Source: Clostridium sp. AM34-11AC (GTDB lineage: Bacteria > Bacillota > Clostridia > Lachnospirales > Lachnospiraceae). Taken from it: a stretch of DNA of 64,000 nucleotides. This document shows positions 44,806 through 53,646 of this stretch, one piece after another. How positions within the stretch are numbered: position 1 is the first letter of the stretch; every line of letters starts with the position of its first letter. The notes beneath the pieces are model-generated. The model made no database searches. It saw nothing but the letters and a program-made list of their open reading frames with translations, and was not told where the DNA came from. The translations under genes were made by a program, and so were the position numbers. The DNA is taken from positions 1 through 64,000 of the forward strand of contig NZ_QWGL01000003.1 in assembly GCF_003435375.1 (NCBI RefSeq). Direction: 5' to 3'.

Positions 44806-44883
44806 CGTAACTGTTCAGCAGATCTGCCCACTTGCTGCGCTGACCGTAAGAAAACTTAAGCTGGAAAGCAAAAATCCCATCAG
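44806..44883. repeat. Dispersed intergenic repeat family 1, inverted full copy
   Basis: Reverse complement of the 43141-43218 copy with few mismatches. Its CTGATGGG end contains the stop codon of the HicB-like gene (44880-44882), so the element has inserted at, or evolved with, the 3' end of that gene. Confidence 0.75.
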
Positions 44884-45158
44884 TCGCTGTCCGGTAAAAA
44901 CTTGATCTTTACCATGATCTGCTTCGCAACCTGATTCTCTGCAAGCTCAATATCGTCTACATGAGTCGCGAAAGGCAGGTCGCCCTCGAATTCTTCCAGC
45001 TCCACGCTGATCCAGTTCTGGGCTGCATCTCTGGCGTTTTCGATAGCGTCCTCTAAATCGGCACCGTCCGCCTCACACATCTCCAGATCCGGAAAGAATG
45101 CGTGATAACCGGTTCCATCTTCTTTCTCTGTAAATACGGCAGGATATGTAAATGTCAT
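44880..45158 (-). CDS. HicB-like antitoxin-family protein without visible HicA
   Basis: A 92-residue protein with the HicB partial RNase H-like fold. It has YPAVFTEKEDGTGYHAFFPDL and the following ADLEDAIENARDAAQNWI, typical of type II antitoxins. No C-terminal DNA-binding domain is present. A HicA toxin (about 60 residues, dsRBD-like) is not found on either side, so this is an orphan or has another role. GGAGAGGAG precedes the ATG. Its stop codon lies in a dispersed repeat. Confidence 0.8.
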   Translation of the reverse strand: MTFTYPAVFTEKEDGTGYHAFFPDLEMCEADGADLEDAIENARDAAQNWISVELEEFEGDLPFATHVDDIELAENQVAKQIMVKIKFLPDSD

Positions 45159-45307
45159 AGTTTTCTCCTCTCCGATCTTTTTTTAATCAACATGAGCCGC
45201 AGGCTGCAAAGCAAACGCTGCAGGCTGCGGCCCATGTATTTATCGTAAGCAGCACCGTTCAGTCATGCAGTAACCAAAACTGGCACATAACCGGACTCTG
45301 ACATGTC

Positions 45308-47527
45308 TTACTCGTTATCTTCCTTCTTCTCAGAACGCTCGCGTCTGTCGTCGCGGCGTCCGCCTCTTCTGTCATCGCGTCTCTCCGGGCGGTCGCTTCT
45401 CTCGCGTCTTTCCGGACGTGTTAACTTCTCAAGGTCTGCTGTCATATCTTCCGGTCTCATGGTCAGGTTGATCCTTCCCATGCGGTCTACCTCAACGACT
45501 CTTACCGTAACCTCATCGCCGATGTTGACAACATCCTCAACCTTAGCGACACGCTTGTCGGAAAGCTTGGAGATGTGAACCATACCATCCTTATTCGGAG
45601 CAAGCTCAACAAATGCGCCGAATTCCATGATGCGGACAACCTTACCTGTGTAGATCATGCCCGGCTCAACATCTGTCACGATGTTCTTGATCGTAGCGAT
45701 CGCCTTGTCGATCATCTCCTGATCAGTACCGCAGACATTGACAGCACCGTCGTCTGTGATGTCGATCTTAACTCCTGTCTCCTCGATGATCTTATTGATC
45801 ACTTTACCCTGCTTGCCGACTACATCGCCAATCTTAGCCGGATCGATGGTGATCTGTGTGATCTTCGGAGCGTACTTGGACAGAGTCTTTCTCGGCTCGC
45901 TGATAACCGGAGCCATAATGTTATCCATGATGTAAAGTCTTGCTTCACGGCAGCGTCTGATCGCCTCCTCGATGATCGGGCGTGTTAAACCGTGGATCTT
46001 GATATCCATCTGGATCGCAGTGATACCTTCGTGAGTACCGCCTACCTTGAAGTCCATGTCTCCGAAGAAGTCCTCAAGACCCTGGATATCGGTAAGAACG
46101 ATGTAATCGTCGTCTGTCTCGCCTGTTACAAGACCGCAGGAGATACCGGCTACCATAGTCTTGATCGGAACACCTGCTGCCATAAGGGACAGGGTAGATG
46201 CACAGATGCTGGCCTGGGATGTGGAACCGTTGGACTCCATTGTCTCAGATACAGTACGGATCGCGTACGGGAACTCTTCCTCGCTCGGAAGTACCGGTAC
46301 AAGGGCACGCTCAGCAAGAGCGCCATGACCGATTTCACGGCGTCCCGGTCCTCTGGACGGCTTTGTCTCACCTACGGAGAAGGACGGGAAGTTGTAATGG
46401 TGCATATATCTCTTTGTTGTCTCATTCTCATCAAGACCGTCAAGACGCTGTGCCTCGGAAAGCGGAGCAAGTGTGCATGCGTTTAAGATCTGAGTCTGTC
46501 CACGGGTGAACATACCGGAACCATGTACGCGCGGAAGGATATCGATCTCAGCAGCTAACGGACGGATCTCGTCGATGCGGCGGCCATCCGGGCGCTTGTG
46601 GTCTTTTAAGATCATCTTTCTTACGGTCTTCTTCTGATACTGGTAAACAGCCTGTCCGATAAGCGGAAGCCACTCTTCGTTTTCAGCAAATGCCTCTTCG
46701 AGACGCTCTGTGATCTGGCGGATGTTCTCCTCACGTTTCTGCTTCTCGTCTGTAAATACTGCCTCTTCCATCTCAGCCGGCGGAACGATCTCTTTGATCG
46801 CAGCGAACAGCTCATCCGGAATTGCGCAGCTCTCGTAAGTGTGCTTTTCTTTACCGCACTCAGCAACGATGCGGTCGATGAATTTAATGATCTCCTGGTT
46901 TACTTCGTGTGCCTTGAAGATCGCGGCGATCATGGTCTGCTCCGGAACTTCCTTCGCGCCAGCCTCAATCATGATAACTTTCTCTCTTGTGGACGCAACG
47001 GTAAGAGCAAGGTCAGAAACTTTCTTCTGAGCAGCGGTCGGGTTGATAATGAACTCGCCGTCAATAAGACCTACCTGGGTCATTGCACACGGACCGTCGA
47101 ACGGGATATCGGAAATGCATGTAGCGATCGCGGAACCGAGCATAGCTGTGAGCTCCGGGCTGCACTCCGGGTCAACGGACATAACAATGTTGTCAAGTGT
47201 TACGTCGTTTCTGTAGTCCTTCGGGAATAATGGACGCATCGGACGGTCGATAACACGGGAAGTAAGGGTCGCGTTCTCGGATGCCTTTCCCTCTCTCTTT
47301 GTGAATCCGCCCGGGATTTTTCCTACGGAGTATAATTTTTCTTCATATTCTACGCTTAACGGGAAGAAATCGATCCCGTCTCTCGGCTTGTCAGATGCAG
47401 TTGCGGTAGAAAGAACAACTGTATCGCCGTAGTGCATGAATGCTGCACCATTTGCCTGCTTTGCAACACGGCCTACCTCAACGGTAAGGGTACGTCCTGC
47501 AAGTTCCATGGAAAAACTCTTAAACAT
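45308..47527 (-). CDS. pnp: Polyribonucleotide nucleotidyltransferase (PNPase)
   Basis: Phosphorolytic 3'-5' exoribonuclease and RNA-turnover enzyme, 739 residues. Two RNase PH domains are separated by a helical linker (about 230-310); the second contains the catalytic-type GSTSQASICASTL. The KH domain (IGDVVGKQGKVINKI) and S1 domain (YTGKVVRIMEFGAFVEL) follow. The tail after residue 700 is a long run of Arg, Asp and Glu repeats (RRDDRR) that could interact with RNA or partners. It lies downstream of rpsO, the usual gene order, with a leader stem-loop. Confidence 0.97.
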   Translation of the reverse strand: MFKSFSMELAGRTLTVEVGRVAKQANGAAFMHYGDTVVLSTATASDKPRDGIDFFPLSVEYEEKLYSVGKIPGGFTKREGKASENATLTSRVIDRPMRPLFPKDYRNDVTLDNIVMSVDPECSPELTAMLGSAIATCISDIPFDGPCAMTQVGLIDGEFIINPTAAQKKVSDLALTVASTREKVIMIEAGAKEVPEQTMIAAIFKAHEVNQEIIKFIDRIVAECGKEKHTYESCAIPDELFAAIKEIVPPAEMEEAVFTDEKQKREENIRQITERLEEAFAENEEWLPLIGQAVYQYQKKTVRKMILKDHKRPDGRRIDEIRPLAAEIDILPRVHGSGMFTRGQTQILNACTLAPLSEAQRLDGLDENETTKRYMHHYNFPSFSVGETKPSRGPGRREIGHGALAERALVPVLPSEEEFPYAIRTVSETMESNGSTSQASICASTLSLMAAGVPIKTMVAGISCGLVTGETDDDYIVLTDIQGLEDFFGDMDFKVGGTHEGITAIQMDIKIHGLTRPIIEEAIRRCREARLYIMDNIMAPVISEPRKTLSKYAPKITQITIDPAKIGDVVGKQGKVINKIIEETGVKIDITDDGAVNVCGTDQEMIDKAIATIKNIVTDVEPGMIYTGKVVRIMEFGAFVELAPNKDGMVHISKLSDKRVAKVEDVVNIGDEVTVRVVEVDRMGRINLTMRPEDMTADLEKLTRPERRERSDRPERRDDRRGGRRDDRRERSEKKEDNE

Positions 47528-47555
47528 GGCTTCGTCTCCTTTTCTTAAATGTTGC

Positions 47556-47671
47556 GACAGAAGAAGCCGAAACTACTAAACTAAACATGATCCACGCATT
47601 GGTTAACACGCGAACCCGTAAGCTCCGGATCACTCATGCCTACTTTAGCGGTCTCGGAAGTTTCTTCCGTC
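47556..47671 (-). promoter_or_regulatory. pnp leader stem-loop
   Basis: In the rpsO-pnp gap, GACGGAAGAA pairs with TTCTTCTGTC across about 96 nt (10 bp with one G-U). An inner TGATCC/GGATCA pair supports one extended hairpin. E. coli pnp has a comparable leader cut by RNase III for autoregulation; a similar role here is inferred. Confidence 0.55.
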
Positions 47672-47730
47672 TGTCAATTACAACAAAGGTGGAGTACACG
47701 AAATCATGCGCTCCACCCATAAGTCTGCTA

Positions 47731-47997
47731 TTACTTTCTGATGCCTAACTTCTCAATAAGAGCACGGTATCCTTCAAGATCAGATTTCTTAAGGTATGCA
47801 AGAAGACCACGTCTCTGACCTACCATCATAAGAAGACCACGTCTGGAGTGATGATCTTTCGGGTTAACTTTTAAATGCTCTGTGAGCTCTGCGATTCTTG
47901 CTGTAAGAATTGCGATCTGAACCTCCGGTGAACCTGTGTCTCCCGGTTTTCTGCCGTACTCAGCGATAATAGCTGCTTTCTTTTCCTTTGAAATCAT
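47731..47997 (-). CDS. rpsO: 30S ribosomal protein S15
   Basis: An 88-residue primary 16S rRNA-binding protein. It has the family sequence [16 protein letters not shown], then [33 protein letters not shown] precedes the ATG. It is followed by pnp in the widely conserved rpsO-pnp arrangement. The roughly 90-nt leader contains short GC hairpins that may serve S15 autoregulation, not demonstrated. Confidence 0.97.
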   Translation of the reverse strand: MISKEKKAAIIAEYGRKPGDTGSPEVQIAILTARIAELTEHLKVNPKDHHSRRGLLMMVGQRRGLLAYLKKSDLEGYRALIEKLGIRK

Positions 47998-48094
47998 TGT
48001 GATTTCCTCCTTAAAATTCTTTAAACTTACCGATCACCAGGTCCCGGTTGGAGTTATCCGCTGACCGAGTGTCGGCGCTTTCACATACTCTGAC

Positions 48095-48123
48095 AGTATA
48101 GCATACCTGTCTTTAAAAGTAAA
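48095..48123 (-). promoter_or_regulatory. rpsO promoter
   Basis: TTTACT, 17 bases ending in TGC, TATACT: an extended -10 promoter with a weak -35, about 100 nt before the rpsO ATG. Confidence 0.6.
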
Positions 48124-48162
48124 TATGTTTTTTCATAAAAAGCCCCAGAATCGTTACAGTTC

Positions 48163-48212
48163 AAAAAAGCAGTTCAAATCGTGTTTAAACGTCACGGAAT
48201 TGAACTGCTTTT
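48163..48212 (-). terminator. Terminator of the L,D-transpeptidase gene
   Basis: AAAAGCAGTTCAA and TTGAACTGCTTTT form a 13-bp stem with a 22-nt loop, with T-runs on both strands. Confidence 0.8.
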
Positions 48213-48226
48213 CTTTTAAACCGATT

Positions 48227-50062
48227 TTAAAATCCAGGTCCGACTTCCTGCTCTGTCATGCCTTCCGTCTCCTGCACGAATCCCGGTCCGAAGCTCTCGT
48301 TGTCCCCGCCCGCCGTAACTGCAGGTGTCGTCTCAGGTGCCGCGGTTGTCTCCGGCACGGACGGTCCCGCCGCGGTCGTTTCCGGCGCTGCCGTGGTCGC
48401 CGGTGCTGCCGTCGTCTCAGGTGCCGCGGCTGTCGGCACTGCCGTCGTAGCTGCCGTTGTCTCCGCCGTTCCGTCCTTCTTCGTTCCGCTGGTCTTGGAG
48501 CTCTCCGTGCCGTCTAAATGGTAGCACAGGACCGGATCTCCCGCGGAGATGTTCTCGTAGATGGTCTTCGCCACTGCCGGCGGCAGGTTGACGCAGCCGT
48601 GGGATCCGCCATTCTTGTAGATCGTTCCGCCAAATGTCTTTCTCCAATTCGCGTCATGCAGACCGATTCCGCCGTTAAACGGCATCCAGTAGGAAACAGG
48701 AGTCGCGTATCCCTGGCCTTTCAGGGTCGCATTTCTCTGCTTATACGTGATGGAATAAGCACCCGCCGGGGTACTCCAGCCCTTCGCAGCATTTCCGGAC
48801 ACGAAATCCGACTCCACAAGAAGCTTTCCATTCGCATAGAAGTAAAGATGCTGCGCCGTCAGGTTGATTTCCACGTATGTATTTCCATAATCATTTCCCG
48901 AATGGCTCGCGGCCTTCTGGGAATATTCCGGCTCTCTGGATGTCTGCTCCCCATTTTTGATGAGGCTCACGAGAGCTGCCGTCTCCTTCGCCTGGTCGAT
49001 CTTCCATCCGTAATTTCCGGTGGTAATGGTCACCGTCTTTCCGTAGGATGTCTTCAATGTCTTCGGCTTATACGCGGTGTTACAGGTGGATGCCAGGTTC
49101 TTGACATACTCCGCCGCCTTCGACTCGCTGACACTGACGCTCGTCCCGTTGACCGTGAGCCAGTTATGGATCTCATTTCCGTTCAGCGTCTCCGCTTTAT
49201 CTCCAAACTTATATGTGATCTTCGCCCCCACATACTTGTTCATGGTCTCGCAGGCCGTCTTAAGTGCCTCGTCCTCGGAGGTCACCGAAGGAGCCAGATA
49301 ACATCCCTGCTCCTCGAGGTCCACGCTCTCCGCCAGGGACATGATCGCAGTGGCGACCGCCTCTTTCACCTTGTCCTCCTGGAGCTCCGTTCCCTCATCC
49401 TCTTTTATGATCGAGTAAGAGCCTGTTGCGGAATCATAATCAGAGATCTTCGCGTCCTCCGGCTCTCTCATATTTTCCTCGTCCATGCAGGAGAGACCTT
49501 CTAATGCCTCATTCAGCATATCGTCGCTGTAGCGGAGCAGGGCATCCGTATTTACCTCATTCACCGCTTTTCCAAACCGGTATTTTCCCCAGTCCATCGG
49601 CTTCTGGGAGGCGATGGCCTTATCTAACGTATCATCAAACTCCGCGTAAAGTCCCACACTCTCCCCGGTGATGGACTCAGAGAGATCCTCGCGCCCATTG
49701 ATGGTCAGCGTATATCCCTTTAACTGCTCCATGATGGCGTCTTCCACTTCCGATGCCGTCTTTCCCGTCACATCCATGCCGTCAACGATGGTTCCGGGCA
49801 GAAAACATGTCTTGTATTTTGAGGATTCATGCCAGTAGAGGCCGCCGCCAACGGCACCAACGAGAACGACCACGCCGCCGCACACAGCCGCGATCTTTAC
49901 CGCCAGGTCCTTATTCATTCCGGTCCCACGGTTTTTCCCCCGTTTTCTCCCTTTCTGGGCCTTAAATTCCGCATATGTCATCGCCGGCTTCTGTTCCGGC
50001 GCCTGCTTTTCTTTTCCCACGCCTTCCGGCTTATTTTCTAACTCCAATTCTTCCTTCTCCAT
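48227..50062 (-). CDS. L,D-transpeptidase (YkuD) with Thr/Ala/Pro-rich tail
   Basis: A cell-wall cross-linking or protein-anchoring enzyme of about 611 residues. A cytoplasmic basic stretch is followed by one transmembrane helix (about residues 55-78), so it is a type II membrane protein. Two peptidoglycan-binding-4 type domains follow, as in Enterococcus Ldt-fm. The YkuD domain has H488 and nucleophile C490 in GSHGCVNLP. The last 85 residues are a low-complexity run of Thr, Ala, Pro and Glu (TTAAPETTAA pattern), unusual after a catalytic domain. The start is uncertain; the ATG ending at 50062 is preferred over one 12 codons upstream. Confidence 0.9.
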   Translation of the reverse strand: MEKEELELENKPEGVGKEKQAPEQKPAMTYAEFKAQKGRKRGKNRGTGMNKDLAVKIAAVCGGVVVLVGAVGGGLYWHESSKYKTCFLPGTIVDGMDVTGKTASEVEDAIMEQLKGYTLTINGREDLSESITGESVGLYAEFDDTLDKAIASQKPMDWGKYRFGKAVNEVNTDALLRYSDDMLNEALEGLSCMDEENMREPEDAKISDYDSATGSYSIIKEDEGTELQEDKVKEAVATAIMSLAESVDLEEQGCYLAPSVTSEDEALKTACETMNKYVGAKITYKFGDKAETLNGNEIHNWLTVNGTSVSVSESKAAEYVKNLASTCNTAYKPKTLKTSYGKTVTITTGNYGWKIDQAKETAALVSLIKNGEQTSREPEYSQKAASHSGNDYGNTYVEINLTAQHLYFYANGKLLVESDFVSGNAAKGWSTPAGAYSITYKQRNATLKGQGYATPVSYWMPFNGGIGLHDANWRKTFGGTIYKNGGSHGCVNLPPAVAKTIYENISAGDPVLCYHLDGTESSKTSGTKKDGTAETTAATTAVPTAAAPETTAAPATTAAPETTAAGPSVPETTAAPETTPAVTAGGDNESFGPGFVQETEGMTEQEVGPGF

Positions 50063-50207
50063 GTATAACTGTCCGTCAGATCCGCACTGCATGGGCAAAG
50101 CTTTTCCAGACAGTTACCTTCTCTTTTTAGATACGCCCGTCTCCCATCCTTTTGCGGGAAACGGATGATGTTCTTTTTTATGATACTTTTCTGAAATTTA
50201 TGAATAT

Positions 50208-51137
50208 TTACGCAAACTCCAGATACCGTCTCTGGCACTCCTTGATATCATGGTCCAGCTGTGCCTTCAGCGCGCCGATAGACTCAAACTTCATCTCCGG
50301 TCTCACAAAGTCGAGAAGCTCCACTTTCATCTCTTTTCCGTAGAGATCTCCCGCAAAATTATAGAGATAAGTCTCCACTCCCACCGGATTTTCCCCGGAG
50401 ATCGTAGGCTTTGCCCCCACATTTGTCAGTCCGCCGTAAGTTTTTCCGTCCACGGTCACCCTCGTCACATAGACGCCGAACTTCGGCAGGTGTTTCACCG
50501 CCGGCGGGATCAGGTTCGCCGTCGGATATAATTTTGTGTGTCCGATGGCGTTTCCATGCTGCACCGTTCCGGTGACAAAGTAATAATACCCCAAAAGCTT
50601 GTTTGCCTTTATGATATTTCCGTCCGCCAGCATCTCACGGATGTAGGTGCTGCTGATGATCTTTCCTTCCTCGTCCCGCTCCTTGTCAACAACAAAATAG
50701 CGGTATCCGTACTCAGACGACAGGCGCTCCAGCATCGCGCAGTCCCCGGCTGCCTTGTATCCAAAGTGGCAGTCCGGACCGGAAACGATGACCCCGGCGT
50801 TCATGTGTCCCACCAGGATGTCGGAGACGAACTTCTCCGGTGCCATATGGCATACTTCCTCATCAAACGGGTATTCTACGATGTAGTCAACACCGGCTTT
50901 CTCCAAAAGCATCTCACGCTCCGGGTTCGTCATGATCATGGTCTGCATCTTTCCCTTTACCAGGGTTCCCGGAGGCGTCGCGAAGGTGAACACGGCGATC
51001 TTAAAGCCTTGTTCCTTCCATTTTAACATCTCATGCATCAGCTTCTGGTGTCCCCTGTGGAGACCGTCGAATTTACCGATGCTGACGACTGTCTTCTCTT
51101 TGATCTGAAACTCTCTGGTTTCCGCGATGTACTGCAT
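50208..51137 (-). CDS. ribF: Bifunctional riboflavin kinase/FAD synthetase
   Basis: Makes FMN and FAD from riboflavin. The 309-residue protein has an N-terminal FAD synthetase domain (SIGKFDGLHRGHQKL, an HxGH-type nucleotidyl transferase motif, and SSTYIREML). A C-terminal riboflavin kinase domain (GHTKLYPTANLIPP and GGLTNVGAKPT) follows. The start ending at 51137 has GGGAGG upstream and lies 1 nt after the truB stop. It is the last gene of the nus-infB operon, as in many Firmicutes. Confidence 0.95.
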   Translation of the reverse strand: MQYIAETREFQIKEKTVVSIGKFDGLHRGHQKLMHEMLKWKEQGFKIAVFTFATPPGTLVKGKMQTMIMTNPEREMLLEKAGVDYIVEYPFDEEVCHMAPEKFVSDILVGHMNAGVIVSGPDCHFGYKAAGDCAMLERLSSEYGYRYFVVDKERDEEGKIISSTYIREMLADGNIIKANKLLGYYYFVTGTVQHGNAIGHTKLYPTANLIPPAVKHLPKFGVYVTRVTVDGKTYGGLTNVGAKPTISGENPVGVETYLYNFAGDLYGKEMKVELLDFVRPEMKFESIGALKAQLDHDIKECQRRYLEFA

Positions 51138-51138
51138 G

Positions 51139-52041
51139 TCAATTTCCTCCCAGAAAGATTTTTTCCGGATAGTACATGTGTTTCCCTTCGTCGTACCTAA
51201 ACACCCCGATAAAGGTTCCATCCGAATGATAAACCCGGAACATGTCCCCGCCCCTTATATCTTTTACCGCGCGGCTGCGGAACGGATTTCCGTTCTTTAA
51301 GAGCTTATCGAGCTCCTCCGTATCCGAGCGGATCTCCGGAAGCTCCTTGAAAACTTCCTCCACCGGAAGTACGACCTCCGCCAACCGGTCTTCCTCTTTT
51401 AACTTCTGAAGCTCGTCCAGTGTCAGGCTCTCCGAGAGTTCAAACCGGCCCACCTTTGTCCGAAGCAGCTCCTTCATACAGCCGCCGACGGAGAGCTTCG
51501 CGCCTATATCATGGCACAAGGTTCGGATATAAGTTCCCTTTGAACAGGACACGGTCATCGTAACTTCCGGGAGCTCCATCTTCTCGATCTTGATATCGAA
51601 GATCTTAACCGGGCGCGCCTTCCGCTCCACGTTTTTCCCCTCTCTCGCAAGCTCATAGAGCTTCTTTCCATCGACCTTGAGTGCCGAGTACATCGGCGGA
51701 ATCTGGGCGTAATCCCCGATAAAGGAGAGGACCGCGTCCTGCACTTCTTTTTCAGTGAGGCCCGATGTTTCTTTCGTCTCCAGCACCGTACCCGTCGTGT
51801 CCTCCGTGTCCGTCTCGGTTCCCAGAAGAAGAACAGCCCTGTATGTCTTGTCGTGATCGGTCAGCATATCGCAGAGCTTCGTGCCTTTTCCTGCGCACAC
51901 CGGAAGAACACCTTCCGCCGCCGGATCCAGAGTCCCCGTATGACCGATCTTTCTCTGACCCAGGATCCCCCGCATTTTCGCCACCACATCGTGGGAGGTG
52001 AATCCTTTTTCTTTATATACGTTAATAATTCCGTCGTACAT
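51139..52041 (-). CDS. truB: tRNA pseudouridine-55 synthase
   Basis: Makes pseudouridine 55 in the T loop of tRNA. The 300 residues include the start GIINVYKEKGFTSHDVV and the catalytic Asp in GHTGTLDPAAEGVLPV. They also include CSKGTYIRTLCHDIG, plus a C-terminal PUA-like part. GGAGGAAAG precedes the ATG. The ribF start follows 1 nt after the stop, implying coupling. Confidence 0.96.
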   Translation of the reverse strand: MYDGIINVYKEKGFTSHDVVAKMRGILGQRKIGHTGTLDPAAEGVLPVCAGKGTKLCDMLTDHDKTYRAVLLLGTETDTEDTTGTVLETKETSGLTEKEVQDAVLSFIGDYAQIPPMYSALKVDGKKLYELAREGKNVERKARPVKIFDIKIEKMELPEVTMTVSCSKGTYIRTLCHDIGAKLSVGGCMKELLRTKVGRFELSESLTLDELQKLKEEDRLAEVVLPVEEVFKELPEIRSDTEELDKLLKNGNPFRSRAVKDIRGGDMFRVYHSDGTFIGVFRYDEGKHMYYPEKIFLGGN

Positions 52042-52059
52042 TCTTTCCTCCGGTGTTCG

Positions 52060-53022
52060 TTACTTGAGCTCTTCCCACTGCTCGCGGATCTTTCCGCTGA
52101 TCTTCTCCACGATCTCCTGCGGCTCCCCCGTCATCGTGCAGCCTGCGGCCTTCACATGTCCGCCGCCGCCGAAGCTCAGGGCGATCCGGCTCACATCCAC
52201 TGCGGAGTTCGTTCTGAGGCTCACCTTGTACTCGTCAGGATTTCCCGTCTGGTAGAGCAGAAACGCGATCTCGATGCCTTCAATGATCCGAAGCTGGTCC
52301 ACGATTCCGTCCGTGGCCTTTACGGTGCAGCCATATTCCCTTAACTCATCCGTCGTGACAACCGTGTATACACAACGGTTATCCAGAATCCGGACACTTT
52401 CGAGAACAGCCCGGCCGTGAATCTTCGCCTGACCATATGTCTTCGCAAAAAAGCTGTCGTCGATGATCTTTGGGAAATCGATGCCCTTTTCCATTAAAAA
52501 CCCGGCGATCTCCATGGTCTGTCTCGATGTGTTTGAGAACTTGAAGATACCGGTGTCATGGGCGATCCCCGTGTACAGGCACTCTGCGACCGCTTTGCTG
52601 ATCTTTCCCCTATCGAGAAGGCGGAACACCACCTCACTTGCGGAGCTTGCCCAGCTCTCGATCACGTTGACCCTGCACATTCCCTTGTTCGTGATGTGGT
52701 GGTCAACGCAGAATGTATCTTTTGCTGTCTCCCGGTACGGGGCGAAGACGCCCAGGCGTGGAACGTCGCTGGCATCCGATGTGATGCAAAGGTCAAATGT
52801 TTTTGTGTCGTCGTATTCTGTGTGTACATCCTCAAAACCGGAAAGAAAGGAAAATTTCACTCCCATTTTCTCCAGATACACCGAGACCTCAAGCCCCTCA
52901 TAATTTTCCTTCAGATAATTATAGAGTCCCAGACAGGAACCGATACAGTCCCCGTCAGGATTTACATGGCCCAGGATCACAATGCTCTTCTTTCCTTCCA
53001 GCATCTCATCAAGAATTCCCAA
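52060..53022 (-). CDS. nrnA: Bifunctional oligoribonuclease/pAp phosphatase NrnA
   Basis: A DHH-DHHA1 phosphoesterase of 320 residues that degrades nanoRNAs and 3'-phosphoadenosine 5'-phosphate. The DHH motif FCVDHHITNK, the GHVNPDGDCIGS metal site and the C-terminal FGGGGHVKAAG are all seen. The start codon is TTG, with GGAGG eight bases ahead. It lies between rbfA and truB in the translation operon, which is the common Firmicutes context. Confidence 0.94.
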   Translation of the reverse strand: MGILDEMLEGKKSIVILGHVNPDGDCIGSCLGLYNYLKENYEGLEVSVYLEKMGVKFSFLSGFEDVHTEYDDTKTFDLCITSDASDVPRLGVFAPYRETAKDTFCVDHHITNKGMCRVNVIESWASSASEVVFRLLDRGKISKAVAECLYTGIAHDTGIFKFSNTSRQTMEIAGFLMEKGIDFPKIIDDSFFAKTYGQAKIHGRAVLESVRILDNRCVYTVVTTDELREYGCTVKATDGIVDQLRIIEGIEIAFLLYQTGNPDEYKVSLRTNSAVDVSRIALSFGGGGHVKAAGCTMTGEPQEIVEKISGKIREQWEELK

Positions 53023-53167
53023 AAGTTCCGCCTCCCTTAATGTGTATTGTAATATAAAAAACAGAAAAATCCGGCAGAATCCGCGTTACGCGTGTCCGAC
53101 CGGATTCCTCTATATGATTTCAGTACGCTCCTGTCCGCGTATTTTCCACGCAGACCGGTTCCTTCGT

Positions 53168-53563
53168 TTAATTTTCGCTCTCAGTTCCGTCGTCTTCCTG
53201 CTCCTCCGGCATATCCTTTGTCACCTCATCGATGAGCTTGGACATGCGGACGCCGTACTCGATAGACTGGTCCAGCACAAAGAAGATCTGCGGAGTGTTC
53301 CGAAGATTTACTTTTTTTGCCAGCTGGGTTCTGATAAAGCCCTCCGCACTCTTTAAGCCGCGGATCGTATCTTTCTCCTGCTCCTCGTCCGCAAGGACGC
53401 TGATGTAGGCCTTACAGATCTTAAGGTCCGGTGTGACCGAGACCTGAACCACGCTTGTCATCGGATGAACACGCGGGTCCTTGAGCTCGGAACGGATAAT
53501 CTCGCTCAGGGCTTTCTGGACTTCGCCGTTGATCCGGATATTTTTTACACTGTTTTTTCTCAT
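53168..53563 (-). CDS. rbfA: Ribosome-binding factor A
   Basis: A KH-like 30S maturation factor of 131 residues. It has INGEVQKALSEIIRSELKDPR and LKICKAYISVL in the family order. An acidic tail rich in Glu and Asp ends the protein. It lies between infB and nrnA, its usual location. Confidence 0.95.
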   Translation of the reverse strand: MRKNSVKNIRINGEVQKALSEIIRSELKDPRVHPMTSVVQVSVTPDLKICKAYISVLADEEQEKDTIRGLKSAEGFIRTQLAKKVNLRNTPQIFFVLDQSIEYGVRMSKLIDEVTKDMPEEQEDDGTESEN

Positions 53564-53646
53564 GATATTACCTCTTTTTTTACGACTATCCCGGACATAG
53601 CCGCGAAACGAAACTCTCCGCGGCTATGCACAGACCTGACAGACAA

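Noticed and set aside
48518..49504. Plus-strand open frame of 328 codons
   Set aside because: Antisense to the L,D-transpeptidase; composition reflects codon bias of that gene.
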